Below are positions 25,524 to 34,801 of a stretch of 64,000 nt of DNA, piece by piece; the stretch's first letter is position 1; every line of letters starts with the position of its first letter. The DNA is taken from positions 1-64,000 of the forward strand of contig SEFA01000011.1 of assembly GCA_004210455.1 (NCBI GenBank). The letters are read 5' to 3'. The position numbers and the translations under genes were made by a program. The notes below the pieces were generated by a model. That model saw nothing but the letters and a program-made list of their open reading frames with translations. It made no database searches and was not told where the DNA came from. This DNA comes from Rubrivivax sp. (lineage in GTDB: Bacteria; Pseudomonadota; Gammaproteobacteria; Burkholderiales; Burkholderiaceae_C).

Positions 25524-28271
25524 TCAGGGCTGCGAGGCCGGCTCGCCGGACGCCGCTCCGGATGTCGATTCCGGGGCGGCGGCTTGCGTGTCGGAAGCCA
25601 ACGCGCGCTGGATGATCTCGCGCACGTCGTTGGACAGGTCCGGCTTGGCGGCGACGCGGGCGATGGCTTCGCGGGCGGCGCTGCGGTACGGCTGGGCCAG
25701 CGCGGTCCAGCGGTCCATCACGCGCGCCAGGCGGCCGGCGACCTGCGGGTTGATCGCGTCCAGCGCCAGCACCTGCTCCGCCCAGAAGACGTAGCCCGCC
25801 GCGTCGGCGCGGTGGAAGGCGGCCGGGTTGAACATCGCCAGCGAGAAGATCAGGCTGCGTGCGCGGTTCGGGTTCTTCAGCGTGAAGTCGGCGTGCTTCA
25901 TCAACTGCTTGACCTTGGCGAAGGTCTTGCCGTCGCGCTCGGCTGCGCGTCCCTGCAGCGCGAACCACTTGTCGATGACCAGCGCCTCGCCCTTGAACTG
26001 GGCGTGGAAACGCGCCAGCGCGCTGTCGGCCAGCTCCGCGTGCGCGTTCACGAGCGCGGACAGCGCGCCCATGCGGTCGGTCATGTTGGTCGCGTCCTTG
26101 AAGCGCTGGTACGCGCGGCCCGGCCACACGCCGTCGCCGCCGCGGGTCGCGTTCAGGACCAGCATCGCCAGCGACAGGTTCACCAGCGCGCGCTTGCCGC
26201 TCTGCACCGGGTCCGGGTTGTAGCCCGTCGTCACCTGATGGGCGTCGAAGGCCCAGGCCCAGTCGGCCTGCAGCGCCGAAGCCAGCTGCGTCTGCGCCGC
26301 TTCGACCGCGGCGTGGACGGCCTGCGGGTCGACGACGTCGAGCTGCTCGGCGATGTAGGCCTCGTCGGGCAGTTGCAGCGCCAGCGACTTGAAGGCGGGA
26401 TCCAGTTCCGGATGACGCAGCACGGCGCGCATCGCGTCGACGTAGGCGTCGTCCAGCACCAGCGGCCGGCCCGAGCGCACCGCGCCCAGGATGCGGTTCA
26501 GCGCCAGGCGCTGGCTGGCTTCCCAGCGGTTGAAGGCGTCGCTGTCGTGCTGGAGCAGCACCAGCAGCTCGGCGTCGCCGAGGCCGTCGTCCAGCACCAC
26601 CGGCGCGGAGAAGCCGCGCAGCAGCGACGGCACCGGCTCGGAAGGCACGTTGACGAAGACGAAGGATTGCTCGGCCTGGTCCAGCACCAGCACGCGCTCC
26701 GTGTCGGTCGTGCCGGCGTCGCCGTCTTCGCCCTGCAGCATCAGCGGCAGCGACTGGCCGTCGCGCGAGAGCAGACCCAGGGAGACCGGGATCACCTGCG
26801 GCAGCTTCGCGGCCTGACCGGCAGCCGCTGCGCTCGATTGCGTCAGCGTCAGCGTCCAGGTCTGCGCGGCGGCGTCGTACACGCCGCGGGCCTGCAGGCG
26901 CGGCGTGCCGGCCTGCGCGTACCAGCGCTTGAAGGCGTCCAGACGCGTCGTCAGCGGCGAGCCCGGATTCGCGTCCGCGATCGCCTGTGCGAAGTCGTCG
27001 CAGGTCACGGCCTGACCGTCATGGCGCTCGAAGTACAACGCCATGCCCTTGGCGAAGCCGTCGCGGCCGACCAGCGTCTGGTACATCCGGACGACTTCCG
27101 CGCCCTTCTCGTAGACGGTGGCGGTGTAGAAGTTGTTGATCTCGACGTACTCGTCGGGACGGACCGAGTGGGCCATCGCGCCGGCGTCCTCGGGGAACTG
27201 GCGGGCGCGCAGCGCGCGCACGTCCTCGATGCGGCAGACCGCGCGCGCGCTCGGCGTGGCGGCCATGTCCTGGCTGAACTCCTGATCGCGGAAGACGGTC
27301 AGGCCTTCCTTGAGCGACAGCTGGAACCAGTCGCGGCAGGTGACGCGGTTGCCGGTCCAGTTGTGGAAATACTCGTGCGCGACGATGGACTCGATGCGGG
27401 CGAAGTCCGCGTCGGTCGCGGTGGCGGGGGAGGCCAGCAGCGCCGAGGTGTTGAAGATGTTCAACCCCTTGTTCTCCATCGCGCCCATGTTGAAGTCGGA
27501 CACGCCGACGACCATGAAACGCTCCAGATCCAGCGGCAGGTTGAAGCGCGCCTCGTCCCAGACGACGGACGCGATCAGCGAGTTCATCGCGTGTTCGGTC
27601 TTCTCCAGGTCGCCCTGGCGGACGTAGACCTGCAGCAGGTGGTCCTTGCCGCCGCGGGTGCGGATGCGCTGCTCGCGCGCGACCAGGTCGCCGGCGACCA
27701 TCGCGAAGAGGTAGCTGGGCTTGGGGAAGGGATCATGCCACTTGGCCAGGTGTCGGCCGTTGTCCAGCTCGGCCGACTCGACCAGGTTGCCGTTGGACAG
27801 CAGCACCGGGAATCTGGCCTTGTCGGCGCGCATCGTCACCGTGTAGACCGCCATCACGTCGGGGCGGTCCAGGAAGTAGGTGATGCGGCGGAAGCCTTCG
27901 GCCTCGCACTGCGTGAAGAAGCTGCCGCCGGAGGTGTAGAGGCCCGACAGCGTCGTGTTCTTGTCCGGGCAGCAGGTGTTGCGGATCTCGAGCGTGAAGT
28001 CGGCGTCCGGCACGTTGTCGATGATCAGCTCATGGCCTTCCTGGCGGAAGGACACGCTCTCGCCGTCGATCAGCACGCGCAGCAGGTTGAGTTCCTCGCC
28101 ATGCAGGCGCAGGGGACCGTGAGGGACCGCGGCGTTGCGTTCCAGGCGCATCTTGCTGGCGACCAGCGTCTTCAGCGGATCGAGGTCGAAGCACAGGTCG
28201 ACGGTGCGGATCCAGAAGATCGGCGCGACGTAATCGGCGCGGCGGATCAGGGTGGCAGTGCCTTCACGCAT
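25524..28271 (-). CDS. pepN: aminopeptidase N (M1 family zinc metallopeptidase)
   Basis: PepN removes N-terminal residues from peptides in the cytoplasm. The 915-residue protein has the exopeptidase motif [12 protein letters not shown] near residue 264 and the zinc site [17 protein letters not shown] with the third ligand Glu in LSLKEGL. The C-terminal DUF3458 superhelix follows. The last 20 residues are a Ser/Ala/Glu tail beyond the usual end. It is 74 bases downstream of prfB in the same direction. Confidence 0.96.
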   Translation of the reverse strand: MREGTATLIRRADYVAPIFWIRTVDLCFDLDPLKTLVASKMRLERNAAVPHGPLRLHGEELNLLRVLIDGESVSFRQEGHELIIDNVPDADFTLEIRNTCCPDKNTTLSGLYTSGGSFFTQCEAEGFRRITYFLDRPDVMAVYTVTMRADKARFPVLLSNGNLVESAELDNGRHLAKWHDPFPKPSYLFAMVAGDLVAREQRIRTRGGKDHLLQVYVRQGDLEKTEHAMNSLIASVVWDEARFNLPLDLERFMVVGVSDFNMGAMENKGLNIFNTSALLASPATATDADFARIESIVAHEYFHNWTGNRVTCRDWFQLSLKEGLTVFRDQEFSQDMAATPSARAVCRIEDVRALRARQFPEDAGAMAHSVRPDEYVEINNFYTATVYEKGAEVVRMYQTLVGRDGFAKGMALYFERHDGQAVTCDDFAQAIADANPGSPLTTRLDAFKRWYAQAGTPRLQARGVYDAAAQTWTLTLTQSSAAAAGQAAKLPQVIPVSLGLLSRDGQSLPLMLQGEDGDAGTTDTERVLVLDQAEQSFVFVNVPSEPVPSLLRGFSAPVVLDDGLGDAELLVLLQHDSDAFNRWEASQRLALNRILGAVRSGRPLVLDDAYVDAMRAVLRHPELDPAFKSLALQLPDEAYIAEQLDVVDPQAVHAAVEAAQTQLASALQADWAWAFDAHQVTTGYNPDPVQSGKRALVNLSLAMLVLNATRGGDGVWPGRAYQRFKDATNMTDRMGALSALVNAHAELADSALARFHAQFKGEALVIDKWFALQGRAAERDGKTFAKVKQLMKHADFTLKNPNRARSLIFSLAMFNPAAFHRADAAGYVFWAEQVLALDAINPQVAGRLARVMDRWTALAQPYRSAAREAIARVAAKPDLSNDVREIIQRALASDTQAAAPESTSGAASGEPASQP

Positions 28272-28298
28272 GGCGGGCTTCCTTGTAGGAATGAAGAA

Positions 28299-28327
28299 GC
28301 CCCGGGCCGGGGGTCGAGCGCCGGGGC
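28299..28327 (-). terminator. possible terminator of prfB
   Basis: GCCCCGG (28299-28305) pairs with CCGGGGC (28321-28327) across a 15-base loop. On the minus strand it is followed by TTCTTCATT, a weak T-rich tail, between prfB and pepN. Confidence 0.5.
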
Positions 28328-28345
28328 ATTTGTCTCGGAGTCTTC

Positions 28346-29450
28346 TTAGACGCCTTGTTTCAACGAGGCGGTGATGAATGCGTCGAGATCACCGTCCAGC
28401 ACCTTCTGGGTGTTGGAGATTTCGACGTTGGTGCGCAGGTCCTTGATGCGGCTCTGGTCCAGCACGTACGAGCGGATCTGGTGGCCCCAGCCCACGTCGG
28501 TCTTGCTGTCCTCGAGCTTCTGCTGCTCGGCCATGCGCTTCTTCATCTCATGGTCGTACAGGCGCGAGCGCAGGCGCTTCCACGCGACGTCGCGGTTGCT
28601 GTGCTGGCTGCGGCCGTCCTGGCACTGGACGACGATGCCGGTCGGGATGTGGGTCAGGCGCACCGCCGAGTCGGTCTTGTTGATGTGCTGGCCGCCGGCG
28701 CCGGACGCGCGGTAGGTGTCGGTGCGGACGTCCGACGGGTTGATGTCGATCTCGATCGAATCGTCCACTTCCGGATAGACGAACAGCGAGGCGAAGCTGG
28801 TGTGGCGGCCGCCCGAGGAGTCGAACGGGCTCTTGCGCACCAGGCGGTGCACGCCCGATTCGGAGCGCAGCAGGCCGAAGGCGTACTCGCCTTCCACCTT
28901 GATGGTGGCGCTCTTGATGCCGGCGATCTCGTCGTCGGTCTGCTCTTCGACCTCGGCCTTGAAGCCCTTGCGCTCGCAATACTTCAGGTACTGTCGCAGC
29001 AGCATGCCGGCCCAGTCGCAGGCCTCGGTGCCGCCGGCGCCGGCCTGGATGTCCACGAAGCAGTTCAGCGGATCGGCCGGGTTGTTGAACATCCGGCGGA
29101 ACTCGAGTTCCTCGACCTTCTCGGTCAGCTTGGCGGATTCGGCCTCGATGGTCTGGATGCCGGCGACGTCGTTGTCGTCCTTGGACATCTCGAAGAGCTC
29201 GAGGTTGTCGGTGATGTTGGACGTCAGGTAGTTGATCGTCTCGACGACCTGTTCCAGCGTACGCTTTTCCTTGCCGAGTTCCTGGGCCCGCTTGGGGTCG
29301 TTCCAGACGTTGGGGTTCTCCAGGGCGGCGTTGACTTCATTCAACCGCAGTGCTTTGCGGTCGTAGTCAAAGGTACCCCCTTAGCGCGTCGGTACGCGCT
29401 TGCAGATCGGTCAGCGTGTTGCCGATCGCATTGATTTGTTCGATTTCCAT
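28346..29450 (-). CDS. prfB: peptide chain release factor 2, with programmed +1 frameshift
   Basis: RF2 recognises UAA and UGA and releases the nascent peptide. Translation starts at the ATG at 29450 ([13 protein letters not shown]), runs 27 codons to CTT, meets an in-frame TGA (29369-29367), and must shift +1 at CTT-TGA-C into the main frame. That frame gives [12 protein letters not shown] and 340 residues in total, for a 367-residue product. The main frame has the stop-codon-reading SPF motif ([10 protein letters not shown]) and the catalytic GGQ ([10 protein letters not shown]). A start at 29344 is only an internal TTG. Confidence 0.97.
29366..29380 (-). promoter_or_regulatory. prfB: prfB programmed +1 frameshift site with internal Shine-Dalgarno
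   Basis: The minus strand reads AGGGGGTACCTTTGAC. The AGGGGG stimulator, three-base spacing, CTT slippery codon and TGAC stop context match the classical RF2 autoregulatory site. RF2 shortage favours the shift. Confidence 0.95.
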
Positions 29451-29549
29451 GATTCGCTCGAAGCGTTCGAAGGGTGGAGCCCCCGACGAGGGGACCCGAA
29501 GCCGGGTATTTTCTCATGCTGAGGCGAACAGGCTCCCTAAGATGCCGGG

Positions 29550-29939
29550 ATGCGCCAGAAACCGCCTGTCCCCGATGCGGGTTACCCGTCCGGTAACCCC
29601 GGCGGCACCCCCTCCGGCATGTTCCGCGCCCGGCGTCGCCGGGTGCGGCGCGGCAACTGGCGTCTGACGCTGACGCTGCTCGCGGTGTGGGCGCTGGTGA
29701 CCTTCGGGGTGGCGTATTTCGCCCGGGCGCTCAGCTTCGATTTCTTCGGCTGGCCGTTCAGCTTCTGGGTAGGCTCGCAGGGAGCGCTGATCGTCTACGT
29801 CGCGATCGTCGTCATCTACGCAGTCGTCATGAACCGCCGGGAGGCGGCGGCCGGGGTGCAAGACCCGGCACCGTATGTCGATGAGATGGAGGCTAAGCGC
29901 TCGGAGAAGGAGCGCTCCGGGCCGATCACCGGTTTCTGA
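29550..29939 (+). CDS. DUF4212 protein, small subunit type of a sodium/solute symporter
   Basis: The 129-residue protein has two hydrophobic helices (LTLTLLAVWALVTFGVAYF and ALIVYVAIVVIYAVVMNRR) linked by SFDFFGWPFSFWVGSQG, the DUF4212 signature. DUF4212 proteins normally precede a large sodium:solute symporter gene and are thought to be its small subunit. Here the next gene is on the other strand and unrelated, so this copy is an orphan. The start has a Pro/Gly-rich cytoplasmic leader of about 25 residues. Confidence 0.85.
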   Translation: MRQKPPVPDAGYPSGNPGGTPSGMFRARRRRVRRGNWRLTLTLLAVWALVTFGVAYFARALSFDFFGWPFSFWVGSQGALIVYVAIVVIYAVVMNRREAAAGVQDPAPYVDEMEAKRSEKERSGPITGF

Positions 29940-30073
29940 AGGACCGACCACCTGCTCGGTCTGGTGCGTTGGCCGCCGAGGTATGGGGCCCCAGCCGCAA
30001 GGGCTGAAACCCCACACCTCACCGTCCCCCACCACTGCCGTCCTGCCCCGGTTTTGCTACCGAGGACTGCGGG

Positions 30074-30934
30074 TCAGAAGGGGGCGCCTTCCTGCTTCGC
30101 GGCGGCAAGCTGCGCCTGCAGCTCCGCGACTTGCGCGCGCAGCCTGATGTTCTCGTCCTGCAGCGCGCCGACCTGCGCACGCAGCAGGGCGACGGCCGGA
30201 TCGGCTTCGAGTTCACCGTCGTCGTTGGTCGGCACGTCCAGCAGCGCGACCGCGACTTCGGCGACCGCATCGCCCGCGGCCTTCTTGCCGACCTTGGACT
30301 CGCGCACGCGCTTGGCGGCCTGACGCAGTTCCTTCTTGCCGCCGGCGGCGGCCGCGGCCTGCTCCTCGGCGGGCAGATCGGAGATCACGGCGGCGGCGCT
30401 GATCGAGACCTCGCCCGACTTCACGGCGGCCACGAGTTCCGGCGCGGCGGCCTTCTGGATCTTCTCGATCTGGGTGACCGTGGCGCTGCTGATGCGCGCG
30501 GCACGCGCGATGGCTTCGCGGCTCTTCAGCGGCGGGGCGTCGGGCACGGGTGCGGCGGTCGCGTCGGCGGCGGGGGCCTCCGGGGCCGGGTCGTTGAGCA
30601 CGGCCAGCCGGCGCGCTTCCATGATCTCCTTCTTGCGCAGCGCGAGCACGCCGCGCTGGAAGTCGGAGACGCTGCGGCGGCCCAGGTGCTGGTCGATCAT
30701 CCACAGGTGGACGTCCTCCATGGACTTGAAGCGGGTGTTCTGGACCGTCTGGAAGGGGATGCCGTGCTTGGTGCAGATGCCGTGGCGGTTGTGGCCGTCG
30801 ACGAGGATGTCGCCCCAGAGCACGAGTGCGTCGCGGCAACCCTCGGCGAGGATGCTGCGCTCGAGCGCGGCGTATTCGTCCTCGGTCAGCGGGTCGATGT
30901 AGGCCTTGAGTTCTTCGGTGACGATGATGTTCAT
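30074..30934 (-). CDS. ParB N-terminal-domain protein with HTH and C-terminal coiled coil
   Basis: The 286-residue protein begins with a ParB/Srx-like nuclease-fold domain (YIDPLTEDEYAALERSILAEG, then ILVDGHNRHGICTKHGI near residue 43). A helix-turn-helix follows (SREAIARAARISSATVTQI near 145), then an Ala/Glu-rich helix and a leucine-heptad coiled coil to the end (LLRAQVGALQDENIRLRAQV). There is no parA partner, so it is unlikely to be a partition gene. It may be a chromosomal regulator. The ATG at 30934 was chosen; the long upstream frame is spurious. Confidence 0.75.
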   Translation of the reverse strand: MNIIVTEELKAYIDPLTEDEYAALERSILAEGCRDALVLWGDILVDGHNRHGICTKHGIPFQTVQNTRFKSMEDVHLWMIDQHLGRRSVSDFQRGVLALRKKEIMEARRLAVLNDPAPEAPAADATAAPVPDAPPLKSREAIARAARISSATVTQIEKIQKAAAPELVAAVKSGEVSISAAAVISDLPAEEQAAAAAGGKKELRQAAKRVRESKVGKKAAGDAVAEVAVALLDVPTNDDGELEADPAVALLRAQVGALQDENIRLRAQVAELQAQLAAAKQEGAPF

Positions 30935-31159
30935 GGGGACGGGCAGCGGGACGGCAGGGGACGACAGGGAGAAAGGCGTCGGCGGGGCATGGCCCTGCCG
31001 CGTGGTGTTCGGAATGTGCGACTGGCGCGCGGGTCGCACGGGCGACGGACGACGCCGGAAAAGGGCGGCATTCTGCCTAACTCGCGGCGCTACCCTGTCG
31101 CACTCCGAGCACGAGCGTCGGAAATCCCACGGAACCCACCCCCAGATGAGCGCCCCCCG

Positions 31160-31645
31160 ATGAGCGAGATGAGCGAAGCGATCCCCGCGCCGGCCGACCC
31201 GCTGTCCGGCGGCTGGGACTATCCGTGCCCCCATCGGTTGGCGGTGAGCCCCCAGCCGGCGGACATCGACGGTCTGAATCACACCAACAACGCGGTCTAT
31301 GTGAAGTGGTGTGAGCAGGTGGCGTGGTCGCACTCGGTGGCGCTGGGGCTGGACATCGAGGACTACCGGCGGCTCGACCGCGCGATGGCGATCCGCCACG
31401 GCGGCTACGACTACCTGCTGCCGTCCTTCGAAGGCGAGGCGCTGGTGCTCGGCACCTGGCTGACGGCGGGGGACGGGAAGCTGGCGATGGAGCGCCGCTT
31501 CCAGCTGCGTCGCGCGAGCGACGGGCAGACGCTGATGCGCGGCCGCTGGGATCTGGTCTGCATCGAAATCAGCGGCGGCCGTCCGAAGCGGATGCCGCCG
31601 GAGTTCATCGCGGCGTATCAGGCGGCGGTGGTGTCGAGGGACTAG
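31160..31645 (+). CDS. acyl-CoA thioesterase, 4HBT hotdog fold
   Basis: The 161-residue protein has the hotdog-fold motif ADIDGLNHTNNAVYVKWCEQ near residue 34, with the Asp and His-x-Asn-Asn of the 4-hydroxybenzoyl-CoA thioesterase family, and RHGGYDYLLPSFEGE near 80. It hydrolyses an acyl-CoA of unknown chain type. Its stop codon TAG and the stop of the convergent hydrolase share the tetranucleotide CTAG at 31642-31645. Confidence 0.9.
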   Translation: MSEMSEAIPAPADPLSGGWDYPCPHRLAVSPQPADIDGLNHTNNAVYVKWCEQVAWSHSVALGLDIEDYRRLDRAMAIRHGGYDYLLPSFEGEALVLGTWLTAGDGKLAMERRFQLRRASDGQTLMRGRWDLVCIEISGGRPKRMPPEFIAAYQAAVVSRD

Positions 31646-32568
31646 CCGAGGAACTCCTGCACCGCTCGCGCGAGCGCCTCAGGCTGGTCGTGATGCATCA
31701 TGTGCGCCGCCTGCTGAAGCGTGACGCGCTGGAGATCCTTCACGACGCCGAGCCGGCTCTCGAAGTCCTCGCGCGGATAACGATCCCCCCACCACTGCGA
31801 GAGCTTGGTCTCGCTGCCCTCGACCCACAGCGTGGGCGCCTCGATGCGCGACCAGCAGGCGAGGGCTTCGGCCTTCTTGTAGAGCACCGGATTGGTCCGC
31901 TTGTGCGCGGGGTCGCCAAGGATGTGCCAGCGTCCGTCGTCGTCCTGCTTCGACCAATGCGGCGCGAGCCACGCCGCCTTGTCGGCGGAGAGCCGTGGAT
32001 TCGTCTTCATCAGCCGCTGCGCGACGCCATCGACGCTGTCATAGGTCTTCAGGCTCTGCGGCTCCTTGAGTTCGTCGAGCCAGCTCGCGAGCCGCGTCGG
32101 TGCCATCTCGGGCGTCGTGTCCGGCAGCCCGAACCCTTCGAGATTCACGAGCTTGCGCAGCCGTTGCGGCCGCACACCCGCGTAGGTCATCGCGATGTTG
32201 CCGCCCATGCTGTGGCCGAGCAGGTCCACGGGCGCTTCCGGACTGAGCGCATCGAGCAGCGCATCCAGATCGCCGAGGTAGTCGGGGAACCAGTACGCGT
32301 CGCTGCCATTGGAGTCGGTGAGCCCGAAGCCGCGCCAGTCGATGGCGACGACGCTGCGCTCGTCGCGGAAGGCGTCGACCATGAACTGGAACGACGCGCC
32401 GACGTCCATCCATCCGTGGACCATCACGAGCAGCGGTCGCTGCCCATCGGGCTCAGGTCCCCAGCGCAGCACGTGGTGGCGCAGACCGCGCAGCTGCATG
32501 AACCCGCTGCGATGCGGACGGCGGACGGTGTACTCGGAAGCTGGCGCGGAACTCGGGTCGGTGCTCAT
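31642..32568 (-). CDS. alpha/beta hydrolase
   Basis: The 308-residue protein shows the oxyanion region MVHGWMDVGASFQF near residue 49, the nucleophile elbow LLGHSMGGNIAMTYAG near 116, a catalytic Asp/Glu candidate in LWVEGSETK, and the catalytic His in QQAAHMMHHDQPE near 292. The substrate is unknown; epoxide hydrolase, lipase or C-C hydrolase relatives share this pattern. It is convergent with the thioesterase and may act on related acyl compounds, but this is only proximity. Confidence 0.88.
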   Translation of the reverse strand: MSTDPSSAPASEYTVRRPHRSGFMQLRGLRHHVLRWGPEPDGQRPLLVMVHGWMDVGASFQFMVDAFRDERSVVAIDWRGFGLTDSNGSDAYWFPDYLGDLDALLDALSPEAPVDLLGHSMGGNIAMTYAGVRPQRLRKLVNLEGFGLPDTTPEMAPTRLASWLDELKEPQSLKTYDSVDGVAQRLMKTNPRLSADKAAWLAPHWSKQDDDGRWHILGDPAHKRTNPVLYKKAEALACWSRIEAPTLWVEGSETKLSQWWGDRYPREDFESRLGVVKDLQRVTLQQAAHMMHHDQPEALARAVQEFLG

Positions 32569-32646
32569 GGACGGCGACTGTAGTGCGGCGCGGGCAGGCG
32601 CGCTTTCGCCATGGAGACAGGGTGCGGCGAGGCGGCCGATCGGAAT

Positions 32647-33396
32647 TCAGAATTTCCTCCCCGCCCCCCAATCCCCGACATCACACTTCCCGCTGAATCC
32701 CGGCAGCCCCTTGATCTCGATGAGCCCGCTGCGCCGATCGATGTTGAGGCTCGGGCGATTGAGCCCGTTCACCCGGTACCGCGCCGTGATGCGCTCCGGC
32801 TGCAGCTGGAGATCCTCCAGCGCCCACCAGCCCTCCGTGCCGCCCGAGTTGAGCGGCGGGATCATCTTGCCGGTGAGGTGGATGCGACCCTCACCGTCCC
32901 GGATGTCGATCTGCACGCCGGAGTTGAACTGCTCGTTGCCCGTCTCCATGCGCTGCATGGGCTCGTACTTCTTGCTGCGGTCGTTCCACTCATAGCCCAT
33001 GTGCGAGGAGTACGTCGCGTGCTGGCCGCTGCCGTAACAGACCAGCGTGATCGCATCGGGTTGGGGCGGCGTCGGCTCGGCGTCGCTGCTCGCGCCACCC
33101 GGGCGGCAGTTCTGCGTGGGGATCTTCTCGATGCTGGCGTAGCGACCGTTGGTGGTGGCGATGCTGACGCATTGCTTCTGCACGTCGCTCCACCAGAAGG
33201 TCCACGATTGGTCCCGAACCCGCGTCGCCCGCACGAACTGGTAGCCGCGCGCCTGCATCTGCGTTTCTCCGCTGCTGCCGCGCGCACCCACCAGATCGGA
33301 CAGGTCGCCAGGAGGCTCGGCATGCGCGGACCCCGGCGATCCGATCGACGCGAAGGCGGCCGCGATCAGCGCGGCGGTGGGTCTGATTCGATTCAT
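32647..33396 (-). CDS. exported protein of unknown function
   Basis: The 249-residue protein has a Sec signal peptide (MNRIRPTAALIAAAFASIG, cleavage likely after SAHA near residue 26). It continues with DLSDLVGARGSSGETQMQARGYQFVR and a domain with Trp-rich TFWWSDVQKQCVSIAT near 68. That repeat-like unit (DLVGARA, RGY, WW, KQC) recurs in secreted proteins of many bacteria without known role. The second half is a beta-rich region. It is in the same direction as the CPBP gene, 42 bases downstream. Confidence 0.75.
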   Translation of the reverse strand: MNRIRPTAALIAAAFASIGSPGSAHAEPPGDLSDLVGARGSSGETQMQARGYQFVRATRVRDQSWTFWWSDVQKQCVSIATTNGRYASIEKIPTQNCRPGGASSDAEPTPPQPDAITLVCYGSGQHATYSSHMGYEWNDRSKKYEPMQRMETGNEQFNSGVQIDIRDGEGRIHLTGKMIPPLNSGGTEGWWALEDLQLQPERITARYRVNGLNRPSLNIDRRSGLIEIKGLPGFSGKCDVGDWGAGRKF

Positions 33397-33438
33397 GGTC
33401 TCATCCCTTGTGCGTTGCGAGGTGGAAGGCGATGGCGC

Positions 33439-34200
33439 TCACGCCGGGGCGTGGCCGGATGCCGCCAGCAGGAGGCCCAGAGAAAACAGGGTCCAGTCGT
33501 TGAGCACATGCGCGAGCGTCGACACCCAGAGGTTGCGTGTGCACAGATAGGCCAGCGACAGGACCAGACGCGCCGATCCGATGACCACCACGCACTGCAC
33601 CCAGTTCCACTGGTAGGTGGGCAGGTGAGCCAGACCGAAGATCAGCGCGGAGATCAACCATGCGGCCACGATCGCCGTCCGCCTGGACCAGCCGGCCCGG
33701 GCCGTGAAGAGCGTCATCAGGGCGAGGAAGGGCAGCATCGTCAACACTTCCTCGCCCAGCAGTTGAGGCAGGCTCTGCAAGGCGAAGAGCCATCGATCCG
33801 ACGTCGAGTCATGCACCAGGACATCGAAGACGGGATTGGCGCTCACGTCGAAGAAGCGGGTCGTCAGCAGGCCCAGGGCGACCGTGACGACCAGGTTGAG
33901 CAGCGCGATCCCTACCGCGATCGCGACCGCCTTGACGCCCAGGCGTTGGAACAGTGCCCGCCAATGTCGGCCCGCCACCGCGCGCAGCGCCAGCAAGGGA
34001 ATGGCGGGAAAGAGGACGGCCGGGATGAACGCCAGGATCGGCGAGGTGTCGCCGAACGGCAGATGGAGCGCCAGGAAGCCGGCGACCACGGCCAGCATGA
34101 GCCCTGCCAATTGAGCTGGACGCAAGGCGACGGGTTCACCGTTGTAGTACGGGAAGTCTCTGGTCATCCTGTTGGCCTCACCCACGCTGTCGTGCGCCAT
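33439..34200 (-). CDS. CPBP-family intramembrane metalloprotease-like protein
   Basis: About 253 residues with seven or eight hydrophobic segments. The CPBP motifs are recognisable: EEVLTMLPF near residue 150, FGLAHLPTYQWN near 185 and LAHVLNDW near 230. The first motif lacks the usual Arg of EExxxR, so activity is uncertain. The family includes type II CAAX prenyl proteases and bacteriocin-immunity proteins. Starts at 34200 (after GGGAG) and 34167 (after AACAGG) are both possible. The upstream DNA meets a divergent GNAT gene. Confidence 0.78.
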   Translation of the reverse strand: MAHDSVGEANRMTRDFPYYNGEPVALRPAQLAGLMLAVVAGFLALHLPFGDTSPILAFIPAVLFPAIPLLALRAVAGRHWRALFQRLGVKAVAIAVGIALLNLVVTVALGLLTTRFFDVSANPVFDVLVHDSTSDRWLFALQSLPQLLGEEVLTMLPFLALMTLFTARAGWSRRTAIVAAWLISALIFGLAHLPTYQWNWVQCVVVIGSARLVLSLAYLCTRNLWVSTLAHVLNDWTLFSLGLLLAASGHAPA

Positions 34201-34258
34201 GCTCCCGAGAGACGCCCGCCATGGCAAGCCGCGACGAGCCGGGGTACAGAATACCCAC

Positions 34259-34753
34259 ATGTCCGCACAACCCGACCCCTATTCCCTCCGCCCCGCGCGC
34301 CCCGACGACCTGACCGCGATCGTCGGCCTGATCGGCGAGCTCGCCGACTTCGAGCACCTCTCGCACCTGATGGACGTGACGCCGGAAAAGCTGCTCCCGC
34401 ATCTCTTCGGCGAGCGCCCCGTCTGCGAGGCCATGGTCGCCCAGCATGAGAGCGGATCGGTCGTCGCCTTCGCGCTGACCTTCACCAATTTCTCGACCTT
34501 CCTCGGCAAGCCGGGGATGTACCTGGAAGACCTGTACGTGCAGCCCGCGCATCGCGGCGCGGGACTGGGCAAGCGCATGCTCACGCGCCTGGCACAGATC
34601 GCGATCGAGCGCGACTACGGCCGCTTCGAATGGTGCGTGCTCGACTGGAACGAGAACGCCATCCGCTTCTACGAGAAGATGGGCGCGACGATCATGCCGG
34701 ACTGGCGCTTGTGCCGTCTCGCCGGCGACTCGCTCGCGCGATTCAAGGGCTGA
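34259..34753 (+). CDS. GNAT-family N-acetyltransferase
   Basis: The 164-residue protein has the acetyl-CoA loop LYVQPAHRGAGLGKRMLTRL near residue 93 and the C-terminal DWNENAIRFYEKMGATIMPDWRLCRL, typical of diamine acetyltransferase-like (SSAT/RimI-type) GNAT enzymes. The acceptor is unknown. The ATG at 34259 was chosen because the family begins shortly after (YSLRPARPDD). It is divergent from the CPBP gene, with about 58 bases to the longer CPBP start. Confidence 0.9.
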   Translation: MSAQPDPYSLRPARPDDLTAIVGLIGELADFEHLSHLMDVTPEKLLPHLFGERPVCEAMVAQHESGSVVAFALTFTNFSTFLGKPGMYLEDLYVQPAHRGAGLGKRMLTRLAQIAIERDYGRFEWCVLDWNENAIRFYEKMGATIMPDWRLCRLAGDSLARFKG

Positions 34754-34764
34754 GGAAGCGCAGG

Positions 34765-34801
34765 CGCCAGCCGCCAGCCGCCAGCCGCTAGCCGCCAGCC
34801 G
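34765..34801. repeat. 7-bp tandem repeat after the GNAT gene
   Basis: About five copies of CGCCAGC (one with CGCTAGC) lie between the GNAT stop and the 3' end of the convergent MOSC gene. The copy number probably varies among strains. Confidence 0.7.

Noticed and set aside
25449..28349. 966-residue plus-strand frame opposite pepN
   Set aside because: Antisense to the M1 peptidase motifs GAMEN and HExxH; no recognisable domain.
29344..29450. prfB looked frameshifted or truncated at its 5' end
   Set aside because: The in-frame TGA sits in the classical RF2 programmed frameshift context, so the gene is intact.
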